The notes under the pieces were generated by a model. That model did not search any database and was not told the DNA's origin. It was given only the letters and a program-made list of their open reading frames with translations. The position numbers and the translations under genes were made by a program. From Bradyrhizobium sp. WSM1743 (GTDB lineage: Bacteria; Pseudomonadota; Alphaproteobacteria; Rhizobiales; Xanthobacteraceae), in contig NZ_AXAZ01000002.1 of the NCBI RefSeq assembly GCF_000473065.1, positions 248,001-312,000 of the forward strand: 64,000 nucleotides of DNA, in the 5' to 3' direction. The number at the start of each line of letters is the position of its first letter. The first letter of the stretch is position 1. Of this stretch, positions 16,313 to 26,500 are shown one piece after another.

Positions 16313-16762
16313 ATGGCCCCGAAGTATCACCCTACGCCCCTGTCGGGCGGCGATCGCAAGGCTCTGGCAAAAGAGCTCGGCAAGGCACGCGCGATGGCGA
16401 ACATTCTGGCTACCCAATCGGCGGAGATGCGGGCCAAGGGCGAGGCGATGATCCAGCAAGCCGACAGGCTGCTTTGCGAAAGCTGGAACGAGCGGATGTG
16501 GAGTGACGGCGAACCGATCGATCCATCGCCGACCATCGACCAGGCGGTAAACGGAGGTTTCCCCTGGCTGGAGATCAGGTGTGCGCGCTGCAAGACGCCA
16601 AGCGACGTGGACCTCGCGGCGATGAAGCACCCGCCAACCACCTTCGTGCACGATCTCGCCAGCCGTCTGCGCTGCCGCAAATGCGCCAAGGCGGGCCGGC
16701 GTCCATCCGCGACTCTGCTACAGTTGACGTGGCAGCCGCGCCACCCTCGAAACGAATCCTGA
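16313..16762 (+). CDS. Zinc-ribbon-like hypothetical protein
   Basis: A 149-residue protein from the ATG at 16313 (MAPKYHPTPLSGGDRKALAK). A helical N-terminal half is followed by IRCARCKTPSDVD and LRCRKCAKAGRRP, two CxxC knuckles ~40 residues apart that would form a zinc ribbon. Function unknown; the layout suggests nucleic-acid or protein binding. It ends 3 nt before the start of the decayed SRAP gene at 16766. Confidence 0.65.
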   Translation: MAPKYHPTPLSGGDRKALAKELGKARAMANILATQSAEMRAKGEAMIQQADRLLCESWNERMWSDGEPIDPSPTIDQAVNGGFPWLEIRCARCKTPSDVDLAAMKHPPTTFVHDLASRLRCRKCAKAGRRPSATLLQLTWQPRHPRNES

Positions 16763-16765
16763 CCG

Positions 16766-17228
16766 ATGTGCAATCTTTATTCGATCACGACCAACCAAGC
16801 CGCGATCAGCGCGCTGTTCCGCGTCGTGAACCGATACGTTGGAAATCTGGCGCCGATGCCCGGGGTTTTTCCCGACTACAATGCACCGATCGTGCGGAAC
16901 GGAGCCGAGGGCCGTGAGCTCGCTACGGCGAGATGGGGAATGCCATCGTCGTCAAAAGCGCTGATGGACGCCACGAAGAAGAGAGTCGAGAAGGCCAAAA
17001 GGCAAGGCGGTGGATTTCAAAGAACTGCTCAGAATGGAGCCGGACGGCGGGACGACCAATAATCCGCAACGTGACGAGCAAACACTAGGCCCGTTGGCTC
17101 GGCCCCGAGCATCGCTGCATAGTGCCGCTCAATTGGTTCAGCGAGTTCAGCGCTGGCGCCAGTACATCGGGTTGCAGTTTCTCTTGTTTACGGAATGGGC
17201 CAGATGTTGGCCACGAAGAGACTTGGCC
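16766..17228 (+). pseudogene. Broken SRAP (YedK/HMCES-like) abasic-site protein gene, copy 1
   Basis: The ATG opens MCNLYSITTNQAAISALFRV, the SRAP N-terminus with the essential Cys2 that cross-links to abasic sites in ssDNA. The frame shifts near 17000: VDFKELLRMEPDGGTTN continues in another frame, shifts again near 17062, and in that third frame a normally Trp codon is TAG (17089-17091). The recognisable sequence (ARWLGPEHRCIVPLNWFSEF) then decays and ends near repeat copy D. The C-terminal third of the domain is absent. With two shifts, one nonsense codon and a truncation this is a true pseudogene. Confidence 0.8.
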
Positions 17229-17231
17229 GTG

Positions 17232-17541
17232 AGGTGCTTTAGGGCCGCAGGCCCTATCAGGCTTGCGCCCAAGGCGCATCGCCTCAACGCAAAATGGCAC
17301 CCGCAGGAGCGTGAGCATAGCGACGCCGAAGGCGGCACGCGGGACCGAGTGCAGCGACGAGACCGGTTAAAAGGGCACGGGGCAGTGATAGCGATCGCCG
17401 CAGGCGAGCCCCTTTCCCGAGTACCCCCGGGCGAGGAGCTCCGCAGTCCTTGCGCGAGGGATCGAAGCCGGATGGCCGAGACGCAAAGCGGCTCGGTTCA
17501 CGAGAGCCCGGTGCGGCGAAAGCCGCACGCGCGCAAGCGAA
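17232..17541. repeat. Structured dispersed repeat, copy D (~310 bp, near full length)
   Basis: It matches copy A block by block over its length, with AGGGCCGCAGGCCCT near the start and GTGCGGC-GAAA-GCCGCAC at the end, a stable GNRA-capped hairpin. It starts where the SRAP pseudogene loses homology, as if insertion or recombination at the repeat removed the gene's 3' end. Confidence 0.6.
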
Positions 17542-17561
17542 AGAAATCACCGATCGAAGAT

Positions 17562-17744
17562 CTAGATTTCCTCGCGCGCATGCGTCTGCGCGTCATAGAT
17601 CCTGATCTGAAGCAGGGGAAAACGTTTCTTTAGTTCTGCTCCACCTGCCCTGGCGCCATCTCTGGTCGCAAATTCAGCTTTGGGTCGGCCGTCCACTTCA
17701 AGCGCGTAACCAGAGGCCGGCAGTTCACGGGTAGCTGCAACCAT
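17562..17744 (-). CDS. Small conserved hypothetical protein (60 aa)
   Basis: A 60-residue protein from the ATG at 17744 (MVAATRELPASGYALEVDGR), with KAEFATRDGARAGGAELKKR and a C-terminal IRIYDAQTHAREEI. It has the beta-beta-alpha-beta pattern of a small domain often seen in Bradyrhizobium. A longer open frame upstream only mirrors the thermonuclease gene and is not used. Function unknown. Confidence 0.65.
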   Translation of the reverse strand: MVAATRELPASGYALEVDGRPKAEFATRDGARAGGAELKKRFPLLQIRIYDAQTHAREEI

Positions 17745-17886
17745 TTCATTCCCATTGTTCAGTGAGGTGGTTGGGAGTGTGATGGGTAGCGTGAGTCGCC
17801 TGAACCACGCCAGACCAGAACCACCCGCAAAAACGCGGTGACCGGTCATCACACGCGGTGGATTAACGTCTCGCACTTGATCCCCA

Positions 17887-18411
17887 TCAAGGATGGGCAT
17901 TTGCATCGTCCGAACAGGCGGACGGGTTTCCGCTGGCGCGAATGCATGCACGATAGAGCCACGGCTCGACGTAGCTACCCTTCCAGAGGCCCTGGCCGTC
18001 GCGCTCAGCCTCGCGCTGCGCTTCGTGATATCTGCCCTTCGAATATTGAGGCCAATCCAGCGCGAGACCGTTGCGCACAAGCCATTCCCCAAGATCCTTG
18101 CCCGCGACCGAACAGGTCGCGACCGTGCGGCCATACCGGTCGAGGCTGAGCGGGACACAGTTGACGGGACGCCTGGCAATGTAAGCGTCGAGATCATTCG
18201 CTGCCTGCGAACCACAGCGGTACTGCAAACTATGCTCTCCGCGACATAGCTGGGTGCTTTCCGGAGCATCCACACCCCAAAGGCGGATCCGCGTTCCATG
18301 AATTTCCAACGTGTCGCCGTCAATCACGCTGGCCTGACCGACAAAGCTATCGGCAAGGGCCGCGCGCGACGACAGCAGGAGTATCACTACAAGGACTCGG
18401 CGTTTGCTCAT
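17887..18411 (-). CDS. Secreted thermonuclease-family (SNase-like) protein
   Basis: A 174-residue protein with an N-terminal signal peptide (MSKRRVLVVILLLSSRAALA) and a staphylococcal nuclease OB-fold: VIDGDTLEIHGTRIRLWGVD, then APESTQLCRGEHSLQYRCG, YGRTVATCSVAGKDLGEWLV and YHEAQREAERDGQGLWKGSY. The catalytic Asp/Arg/Glu environment appears present. Extra Cys pairs suit disulphides in the periplasm. It would cut DNA or RNA outside the cytoplasm, for nutrient use or attack on incoming DNA. It ends 142 nt before the small gene at 17744 and lies 18 nt downstream of the 18430 gene in the same direction. Confidence 0.88.
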   Translation of the reverse strand: MSKRRVLVVILLLSSRAALADSFVGQASVIDGDTLEIHGTRIRLWGVDAPESTQLCRGEHSLQYRCGSQAANDLDAYIARRPVNCVPLSLDRYGRTVATCSVAGKDLGEWLVRNGLALDWPQYSKGRYHEAQREAERDGQGLWKGSYVEPWLYRACIRASGNPSACSDDANAHP

Positions 18412-18429
18412 GGCGTTGGGTACCAGCGG

Positions 18430-18987
18430 TTAGCGCAGATTGCGGGGATTGAATTTCGGCCAGTTCTCAAGCGGCTTCACTACCGGCAGGTTCTCTGGCC
18501 GCTCGGGATAATGAAACTCCGTGCCACGCAGGCAGCGTCCCTCGAAACGCGCCCAGAACAGGATCGCATCCATCTGCCAGGTAAACTCATAGACCTTCCA
18601 AACGCCGTCGCTTCTTATGACTTCACCAGTTGCGTTGAAGGGAAGGCTGTTGAGCTTGCAGAGCGCGTAGATCTCATCCCAGCGCTCGCAGATATAGCGA
18701 TCCTCTAGCGCCACGCGATACGGCCGGTCGGCACGCCAGCGCGGGCCGCCGCCACGTGGGTAGAAGCCCTGGCGCGGCATCAGGAATTCGGGAATGCGCG
18801 CGATCGCCTTGCCAATCCGGCGCGCCTCATCCGACGAAAGCTTGCCGACGCCGAAGCTGTAGTGCTGCGCATCATCGCGGCAATAGAGCCACGCGAGGGT
18901 CACGCCGTTGGCGTCCCTGACCACGTAGCACTCGGAATTCTCCCGGACCAATGTCCAGGGCGGCTTGAAACGGCGGCTTGACTCCAT
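18430..18987 (-). CDS. Hypothetical protein, two-part
   Basis: A 185-residue protein. I chose the ATG at 18987 (MESSRRFKPPWTLVRENSEC) because the upstream frame is low-complexity Arg/Pro sequence. Residues 5-85 (FKPPWTLVRENSECYVVRDANG...SFGVGKLSSDEARRIGKAIARIP) match a small domain common in rhizobia that usually ends there. The second half (EDRYICERWDEIYALCKLNS...YEFTWQMDAILFWARFEGRC) is a separate, unrecognised segment. The final residues are 18 nt before the SNase start. Confidence 0.6.
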   Translation of the reverse strand: MESSRRFKPPWTLVRENSECYVVRDANGVTLAWLYCRDDAQHYSFGVGKLSSDEARRIGKAIARIPEFLMPRQGFYPRGGGPRWRADRPYRVALEDRYICERWDEIYALCKLNSLPFNATGEVIRSDGVWKVYEFTWQMDAILFWARFEGRCLRGTEFHYPERPENLPVVKPLENWPKFNPRNLR

Positions 18988-19253
18988 GAGAACAAAATAA
19001 GAACATACATTATCGACGGTCAACCTGGAACAGGACCGTGTCCTTCGTCTCTGAACCGAACGAACGGGACAATGGGCTGGAAGCCGCCGTCGAACAGGCA
19101 ATCTCGTTTGCGGCGGCGATATGCGTGCGGCTATTCGCGCTCTGATCGTTGCGAACAATTTCCTGGAGTCGGAGAATTCAGAGTTGAAGAAGGCCGTCTC
19201 GCACGCCTACACGCGAGGGCGCTTTCGGACCCACACGGGATAGGCGGCGCTGA

Positions 19254-19917
19254 ATGTGCAATCTCTATTCGATCACAACTAACCAGGCGGCAATCGCCGG
19301 TCTGTTCAGGCGCATGAACCGCTATGTCGGTAATCTCGCGCCAATGCCCGGTGTGTTTCCGGACTATCCGGCACCGGTGATCCGCAATGTCGGCGACGCC
19401 GAAGAAATGGTGCTGATGCGCTGGGGCATGCCGCCCCCACCCAAGACGGGCGGGCCCCCGGTCACCAACATCCGCAACACGTCCTCGCCGCATTGGCGCG
19501 GCTGGGCTGAAGCCGGAGAACCGCTGCCTCGTGCCGGCGAACAGCTTTGCCGAATACGCCCCCGAGCCAAATCCGGAGACCAAGAAAAAGGACGTCGTCT
19601 GGTTCGCGCTCGAGAAGAGCCGGCCGCTATTCTGTTTCGCGGGCATCTGGACCGAGTTCAAGGGGGACCGCGGCACCAAATCGAAGCCGATCCAGGGTCC
19701 TCACCTCGTCTACGGGTTTCTCACAACATCGCCGAACGCCGTCGTCGAACCGATCCACTCGAAGGCGATGCCTGTGATCCTGACCACCGAGGAGGAGCGC
19801 GACGTCTGGATGCGCGCTCCCTGGGATCAGGCAAAGACGCTGCAGCGCCCTTTGCCTGATGACGCGCTGAAGATCGTCATGCGCGGCGCAGAGAAGGAAG
19901 ACAACATCGCAGCGTAG
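19254..19917 (+). pseudogene. Frameshifted SRAP (YedK/HMCES-like) gene, copy 2
   Basis: The full SRAP domain is present but split. Part one starts MCNLYSITTNQAAIAGLFRR with catalytic Cys2 and runs to [10 protein letters not shown]. One extra G in TGGGCTG (19503-19509) moves the rest to another frame: [60 protein letters not shown] with the catalytic His, [20 protein letters not shown] and the tail to 19917. Apart from this single base the gene is intact, so a sequencing error or recent loss are both possible. The product would shield abasic sites in single-stranded DNA. Confidence 0.85.
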
Positions 19918-20029
19918 GCGGCTCCTGCACAGGGCAACGGGACAGGTGGAAAGACGACATCCTGCCTAGGCTCAAATCGGTAGGGCCGCTAACCATCTCA
20001 TTGGCGTTGAGTCCGTGGAAGGATTAACG

Positions 20030-20446
20030 ATGATTGAGTTTATTGCCATAGATAATGGATATGGCGGACACGATACAGAGATCGCCCAACGCATTCTGTC
20101 CAGCTCGAAAGGAAGGCGCACCACACAGTTTATCGCGCGAAGGAACGGCCTTGAGATCGGTTTCGTCTCGATGGATGAGCTTCCGGAAATGAATTGCCTG
20201 ACACTTTGCGAACTATTTGTACCCACGCGACTGCGGGGACTGGGACTCGGCAGGTTGCTGCTCGAAGCGATTGAAGCCTGTGCAAGCGAACGAGGCTACG
20301 AACAGGTCACCCTTTCGCCCTGGCCGCTCGAGTTGGGCTTTTCCCCGAAGCGCCTAGCGGCCTGGTACAGGCGGCAAGGATATGCCGAACGACCCGGCTG
20401 CCCAACCGAGCTCGAAAAAAAGATCAGGTCGATTGAGGGCTCATAA
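20030..20446 (+). CDS. GNAT-family N-acetyltransferase
   Basis: A 138-residue GNAT fold. The ATG at 20030 (MIEFIAIDNGYGGHDTEIAQ) is preceded by GGAAGGATTAACG. The acetyl-CoA pyrophosphate loop is in TRLRGLGLGRLLLEAIEACA, followed by the beta-strand YEQVTLSPWP and the AWYRRQGYAERPG motif. The substrate is unknown. It is convergent with the TrlF-like gene, the border of the defence island. Confidence 0.8.
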   Translation: MIEFIAIDNGYGGHDTEIAQRILSSSKGRRTTQFIARRNGLEIGFVSMDELPEMNCLTLCELFVPTRLRGLGLGRLLLEAIEACASERGYEQVTLSPWPLELGFSPKRLAAWYRRQGYAERPGCPTELEKKIRSIEGS

Positions 20447-20530
20447 CGAATTCCGACGCGAATTCGCAAGCAAAATACGCAAAGCGAATCGCCGGCCAAA
20501 TTGATGGGATAAGATCGTACTTATCACTAA

Positions 20531-23500
20531 TTAGCCCGCATAGTATTTCGACCCGCGATTGTCGAACGCCGGCCGCGTGCCTTCCAGCACATCGACAAGG
20601 TACTTGTTGATGTGCGGCGACTCAATCGAGCCCATCGTGTAGATTACTTCATTCTTGTTCGCACGGTCGATGAAGGCATGGACGATCTGCTCGGCATCGC
20701 ACACCACCGCGATGTTCGGGCTATGCGTCACCATGATGATCTGCCGACGCTTTTTCACCTCCTTTATGACCGGGATCAGCAGCCTGTAGACGGTCTGGCT
20801 GTCGAGATTCTCCTCTGGCTGATCAACGATAATCGGCTTGCTGCTCTTATCGACGAGCAGATAAAAAACAAGTAGCAGCGTGCCGCGTTCACCCGGCGAC
20901 AGGTGACTTAGGTCTTTGCCGTCGAGCTTGAGAGAATATTCCGGCTCCAGGTAGGCAAGCGTCCACAGGTAGTCGTAAAGGGCCTTTACTTCGACGTGTT
21001 TGCGGAGCTGGGAAGCGATACTCATCCTCCCCTGCTGCGCCGTTCGCATGTCGCGCTCCAGGTGTGCAGTAATTTTTTCAATGAAGGCGATGGCGTTCTC
21101 GGATTTGTTGAAGTCGTAGTCGGCACGCAGCTCCTCCAGCATGGCCGCGCCCTTTTCTTTGCCGCAGAACGATCCGGCGACTCCCTGATTGATGTAGGTC
21201 TCGAAGAAATCGCGTTGGAAAGTACGCTCGATGATGCTGCTGTCGAAGGTTAGCCTGAAACCCTCCTTGATGATGATGCTGTCTTCGATCAGCTGCTGGA
21301 CCGGGGTGAATAGCTCCACGTAGACGTCCTTGATCGCGGCGATGCTTGCGTGCACCTTGCGCGCGGCGTCCCGGCGCCTCGTCATAATCGCTGCGACCTC
21401 TCCGGGAAGCTGCTCTTTGATGTATTTGACCTGCGCCTCATAGTATTTGAGGCTATCGACCTTCTCAGGACTGCCGATAATCGCGTCTTTTTGTTCCTGC
21501 CAAGCTTTGAGCGTTTCCTGGTAGGTCTGATAGCGCTTGTTTGGCGCATCGAGCTTGTCCTGAAGCGCCCTGATCCGGCCTTCGCAGGCCGCCTTCTGCC
21601 CCGGCAGGCCCGAGTCCTCGGCTTGAGACAAGTCGAGATCGATCGCGCTTTTCTCGGCCGAGAGCACATTCTGCTTTTCCGTCAGCGAGCTCTTGTCTAG
21701 CACCAGCGTGACGATCGCCTCTATGTCCAGGGAGAGCTTGCTGAAGTCGACGGTGCATTCCTGTTTGAGCCGCATGAATTCTGCTACGAAATTGTCAAGC
21801 TTGCCTTCCAGCTTTTTCGCAAGAGCGATGTGTTCCGTCAGGGCCTTCTGCTTTACTCGCTTCTCGGCGATCTGCGTCTCAATGGCAGCGAGCGCGGCGC
21901 GCTCCTTGCCAAGCTCGACCGCGATCTTGGCGTTCGCTACCTGCTGCTCAGGAGTAAGATTGCTCGGTTGATCAACCGCCGCGGGCTTGTTCGCCTCTTG
22001 CGCTTCCAACTCCTTCTGCTTGAGTTTGAGCTTGGCGTCGAGCTGCGCCGCGAAGTCCACCGTGCCCTTGGCTTCGAGCTTCGCCAGCTCGGCATTTAGA
22101 GCAGAGACTTCGTGTCGCTGTGCGGCCAGCTGGGCGTTCAGTTCCTCGGTCTTGTATTCGATCAGTTCGTCTAGCGACTCCTTTCCGAGCCGCTCCGCAT
22201 CGTCGATGTGCGAGAAAATCACCTTCCGCAGTTCGCGCTGGAATTCGCTTTGCTGGCCCGGTTCCGTTTCGGTGCAGACCTTCTCCAGATATGTTTGCGG
22301 AATGTACTTGACCAGCTCGACGTTGTTGAGGTCGGGCTTGGCATTCAGTGAGGTAACGGCCCTCGTGCCGTCTTCCCAGACCGTTTCAACCTCGAACTGC
22401 TTTGCGATCCTGCCGTTGCGCTCGCAGAACCGCTCCTTGGTGAGGAACGAAAAATATTTGGAATCGCAGTGCGTGTTGCCGGCCAAGGCGAGCACATCGG
22501 CAAGCGCGCTTTTGCCTGTGCCCTTGTTGCCGATGACCGCAACCATGTCGAAGTTGATGGGAATCTCGCAGTCGAACCAGATGTCGTCCACGTCCGCGCC
22601 GGCGGTTCGGCGGACATTCACATGCGAGAGGTAGCGGGTCGAGTTCTGCCGCACCTCTTCCATTTTCGGCGGAAGCCGCCCGATATGAACCCGGTCTTCA
22701 GGTTCGTTAATGATCTGCTTCAGACCGTTGAAGGTGGGATCGGCCTTAATCCAGCAATATTTGTCCGCTGGCTTCGAATGCTTGTCCTTGAGCTTGCCGA
22801 GTTCGTCGTTGACGTTATGGGAATCGCTGCCTTTGATACACGGCTTGCGGCGACCAAACCATTTCCGGCACTGCTCCTCGGTGAACTTGCCGGACTTCCA
22901 CAGGAAGAAGTCCGCCTGCGCCTTGTTGGAAGATCCCAGAATATCGGCATCATAGACTAGGCCCTCCTTGAACAAGGTGTCGGTTTCGGGATTGATGTTG
23001 TCGATCCCCCCGTACTCGTCATAGGGAATCCAGATCAGGAAACGTCCAGCAAAATGACCATCCTCGCGCAGCGCGCGGCAGGTTTCGCCGAAGTGGACGG
23101 AGACCTCATCTAGCAGAAATTTCGAATCGCTGTAGCGGCTGCCGATCGAAGTCCCCTTGACCTTCAAGTTCTTGATGAAAGTCTCAATGTCGTCGGCGGG
23201 TAGCTCCGGGTTGAAGATCAGATGGAAATTGATGCGGGGGCCCGACTTGAACTTCTTGTCCACGACGACATTGTTCATCCTGCACTCGACGACGGGAAGC
23301 AGCGTCTTCGCCTTGAGTTTCTCCAGCGCTTCTCGGTAGGGCTTGTTGCCCTGGGCCGCCGCGCCGGGATCACTCAACCGGCGCCTCAACTCTTTATATC
23401 CCGCGACTGAAAAATAGTCGTTGATGCCGATGACATCGCAATCGGCGTTGCCGAGCTGGATGACAAACTGGTTCCAGTCTCCAGAAAAATTTGCGGAGGC

Positions 23501-23557
23501 GGGACTATGCACGTGGAGGTCCCACTTGCGCCACTTCGATCCTTTCGGCCAACTCAT
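20531..23557 (-). CDS. PHP domain fused to SMC-like ATPase (TrlF-like)
   Basis: A 1008-residue protein. The N-terminal ~310 residues form a PHP phosphoesterase: RKWDLHVHSPA (H15, H17), CDVIGINDYF and CIKGSDSHNVND supply metal ligands. An SMC/ABC-type ATPase follows: Walker A VIGNKGTGKSALAD (~342-349), a long coiled coil (~470-760, Glu/Lys/Ala-rich with KAKTLL-type heptads), signature LSPGERGTLLLVFYLL (~883), Walker B KPIIVDQPEENLD and IIMVTHSPNIAVV. This equals proteins named TrlF family AAA-like ATPases, frequent in defence islands. The ATPase likely senses a DNA structure and licenses the PHP nuclease; this is inference. It lies 39 nt downstream of the nuclease-helicase, so they form one operon. 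Confidence 0.85.
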   Translation of the reverse strand: MSWPKGSKWRKWDLHVHSPASANFSGDWNQFVIQLGNADCDVIGINDYFSVAGYKELRRRLSDPGAAAQGNKPYREALEKLKAKTLLPVVECRMNNVVVDKKFKSGPRINFHLIFNPELPADDIETFIKNLKVKGTSIGSRYSDSKFLLDEVSVHFGETCRALREDGHFAGRFLIWIPYDEYGGIDNINPETDTLFKEGLVYDADILGSSNKAQADFFLWKSGKFTEEQCRKWFGRRKPCIKGSDSHNVNDELGKLKDKHSKPADKYCWIKADPTFNGLKQIINEPEDRVHIGRLPPKMEEVRQNSTRYLSHVNVRRTAGADVDDIWFDCEIPINFDMVAVIGNKGTGKSALADVLALAGNTHCDSKYFSFLTKERFCERNGRIAKQFEVETVWEDGTRAVTSLNAKPDLNNVELVKYIPQTYLEKVCTETEPGQQSEFQRELRKVIFSHIDDAERLGKESLDELIEYKTEELNAQLAAQRHEVSALNAELAKLEAKGTVDFAAQLDAKLKLKQKELEAQEANKPAAVDQPSNLTPEQQVANAKIAVELGKERAALAAIETQIAEKRVKQKALTEHIALAKKLEGKLDNFVAEFMRLKQECTVDFSKLSLDIEAIVTLVLDKSSLTEKQNVLSAEKSAIDLDLSQAEDSGLPGQKAACEGRIRALQDKLDAPNKRYQTYQETLKAWQEQKDAIIGSPEKVDSLKYYEAQVKYIKEQLPGEVAAIMTRRRDAARKVHASIAAIKDVYVELFTPVQQLIEDSIIIKEGFRLTFDSSIIERTFQRDFFETYINQGVAGSFCGKEKGAAMLEELRADYDFNKSENAIAFIEKITAHLERDMRTAQQGRMSIASQLRKHVEVKALYDYLWTLAYLEPEYSLKLDGKDLSHLSPGERGTLLLVFYLLVDKSSKPIIVDQPEENLDSQTVYRLLIPVIKEVKKRRQIIMVTHSPNIAVVCDAEQIVHAFIDRANKNEVIYTMGSIESPHINKYLVDVLEGTRPAFDNRGSKYYAG

Positions 23558-23596
23558 TTTCTGCCCCCTTATCCGCGGACACTCCCGCGGTTCACA

Positions 23597-26500
23597 TCAA
23601 ATGCATTTTGCCATCTCAAGATATCGGCAGAACGCGTTCGCCAACTGAATTTGCCTTGGAGTTCGGCACTCGGCTTCGAAGATCTGCGGCGACGCAATGA
23701 GGATCGACACGCCTTTCGCGCGGGAAGTCGCGACGTTGAGCCGATTGAGGCTATAGAGAAACTCCATCCCGCGCGGAGCATCTGCGTGACTGGATGTCGC
23801 CATAGAATAGATGGCAATCGGCGCTTCCTGGCCCTGGAACTTGTCAACCGTACCTACGCGCGCGCCGGGCAGGCATTGTTGAATCTCAAAGACCTGTGCG
23901 TTGTAGGGCGTGATGATGACGATATCATCGAGTGCAACAGGCCTCCCTTTCTCCTCACGATCGACCCAAGTCGCGCTGCCGGCGAGGATCGCTTCGACAA
24001 GCCGTCCGACGGCTTGCGCCTCTTCAGGCGAGCAATTTTGATTTCCGCTGTGCGCGATGGGAAGGAAGTAGAGTCCAGACCCGGCGACAGGCCCGGATCC
24101 TCTAACAACTTGTTTCTCAAGCCCGCTCTTCGGGCGGAGCTTACCGCTGTAGAAGAGCTCGGAGGTGTAGGCGCAAATAAGGGGATGGAGCCGCCAAGTC
24201 TCTTCGAGGAACAGTCCCTTGTCCGCGGGTATCGTGTGCTCGCCACCCAGAATGTGATCGAGCGCCGATACATCGGTGCCCTCCGGGTGGCTACCCTGCA
24301 TCGGCTGGTCGAGCTGCTGCGGATCTCCGATCAGAACCACCGTTTTCGCCGCTTGTGATACCGCGAGCACGTTGGCAAGCGACATCTGTGCGGCCTCGTC
24401 CACGAAGAGCACGTCGACCGTCTCGAAAGCGTCTGGCCGTGACCACAGCCAAGCCGTGCCGCCGCCGACTGAGGCGCCACCGCCGCTTAACGCCGTGAAG
24501 AGGTCCTCGCTTCTCTTGGCGAAGAAGAGGTGAGGCTGCGGGTCTTCGACCTCATCGGTCTTTTGGCAGCATTGCAGGTCGATTCCCAATTCGTTGGCCG
24601 CCTTGATAGTCGCATCGATCAGGTTGCGAATGACCTTATGGCTGTTGGCCGTGATGCCGACTTTCTTGCCACGACGCGCCAGCTCACAGATCATCTGCGC
24701 ACCGGTGAAGGTCTTGCCCGCGCCGGGTGGTCCCTGGATCGGCAGAACGCCGCCCGCAAGGTGCCCGCAGAGCCGAATGGCGGCCTCAATCGTCGCCTCT
24801 CCTGTGCACTGCAACGGCTCGTCGCCGACACGCGGGCTTTCTCTGAGGAGTAGATCACGCGCCCCTTGATAAGGCCCAATCCCACGCACGCCGTGATCGG
24901 CGACATAATTGCCGATCCGCACCAGTGCCTCGGCCATCACCTTGCCGCTGACGTAGCTGTGCGCGAACGCGGCCTGGGGATGAAGGTTGGCGGTGTCCTG
25001 GCGCTTCTTGATATCGACGGTATTGTCCGCAAAAGAGATCGCCTCGACCCAGCCTAGCTTCGCACCACCAACGTTAAAGAGCTCCTCGCTGCCGCGAATC
25101 TCTGTCTCCTGAGGCGGAAAGACGTAACGATGGATCGGCGCCTTGGCGGTGCCGCCGGCCGCGCCTGCAAAAACGAGACCGGAGAGCCCGGCGCGCTCCT
25201 CGAGCAAATCTTCGCCCGAGAGAGCGGCCAGCCGAAAAAACTCCCACCAAACCGCCTTTTCCTCCCGGCGGTGCCAATCGACGATGTTTGCCATGATCCA
25301 ACGGGCCTGCTGCTCGTGATCTCGTTCAGCCGCGTCTGTCGGAACATCAGCCGTCAGTCGTTCGATCAGCGCGTTGATCTTAATCAGCCAGTCGGTGACC
25401 TTCTCGTTCGGCGCGCCGTCGCCAGATTGCGGGCGAGGCACGGCTATACCGTCAGCAACCAACTTGGCCCGGTGCGCTTCGAGCCAGTCGCGCAGGGCAA
25501 CGGTGGAGCGGCAATCATCTTCGTTGTATGCGCGCACCACGGCCTTGATATCTTCAGCAATCGACGGCGCAGCACTGAGTTCGAGATTGGCTTGCAGATT
25601 GGCAAGCGCGACATTCGCGTCCGTCAGAGGCGCTTCGCGCTCGAACCCATAAAAGGGTTCTAGTCGCTTGATCGAGTAGCTTTCGACGCTCGCGCGCAGA
25701 CTGTGGCGCACTATCTGGTAGAGATCAACGAAGAGGCCGGCGCGGAGCATCCGGTCAATCTCCTCCTCGCGGGTCGCATAGCGGCCCATCAGGCGCTTGA
25801 GGGCCGCGGGCTCGTAAGGGGCGTAGTGGTAGATGTGCAAGCTAGGGAACTGGGCCCACCGTATCATCACGAAATCGACGAACTTCTCGAAGGCGCGCTT
25901 CTCATCAACACGGGTGAAAGCCCAGTCGCCCTCATAGGCGAGCGCACCGTGTAAGTCCTTGGACAGATAACCGAGCAAATATTCGAGGCCGTGCTCGCCA
26001 ACAAAGGGATCTCCTTCGAGGTCGAGAAACACGTCGCCGGCGGAGGGCTCGGGTAGACGTGTGAGCCCGAAGCCAGCCTCCACCGGCAGCAGTTCGAATT
26101 TGCCTGTCCTTGCTGTGCGGGCCTCAACTACGATCCGAGCTTGCTCGCGGATCCGGACATAGGAATCGGTCGAACCCCGATCGGGTTTCCAATCGAGCGG
26201 CAATGCCATGCCTGCCAAGGTTTGCACGGTCGTGACGCCGCGCATCTGGAGCTCGTTGATCTGAATCTTCGAGGCTCCGGCAACGAGACTGAGGTGATCA
26301 TCATCGTGGCGACGTTTGTCGCACGCCTCTCGCCAGCGGCAGATATCGCAATGCTCAACCGGATCAGGGTAGGTGTCACCCGTCGCTGGCACGGCCATGG
26401 CATTCAGCAGCGCACGCTTCACCTTGCGGAAATAGGCCGCATAGTCGGCAAACCGATACGGTTGTGGCCGAAACTCTGACCAAGGTGCGACGACATACAT

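Noticed and set aside
17562..18323. 253-codon minus-strand frame covering the small 60-aa gene and part of the SNase gene
   Set aside because: Only the last 60 codons look like a protein; the rest mirrors the SNase gene in another frame.
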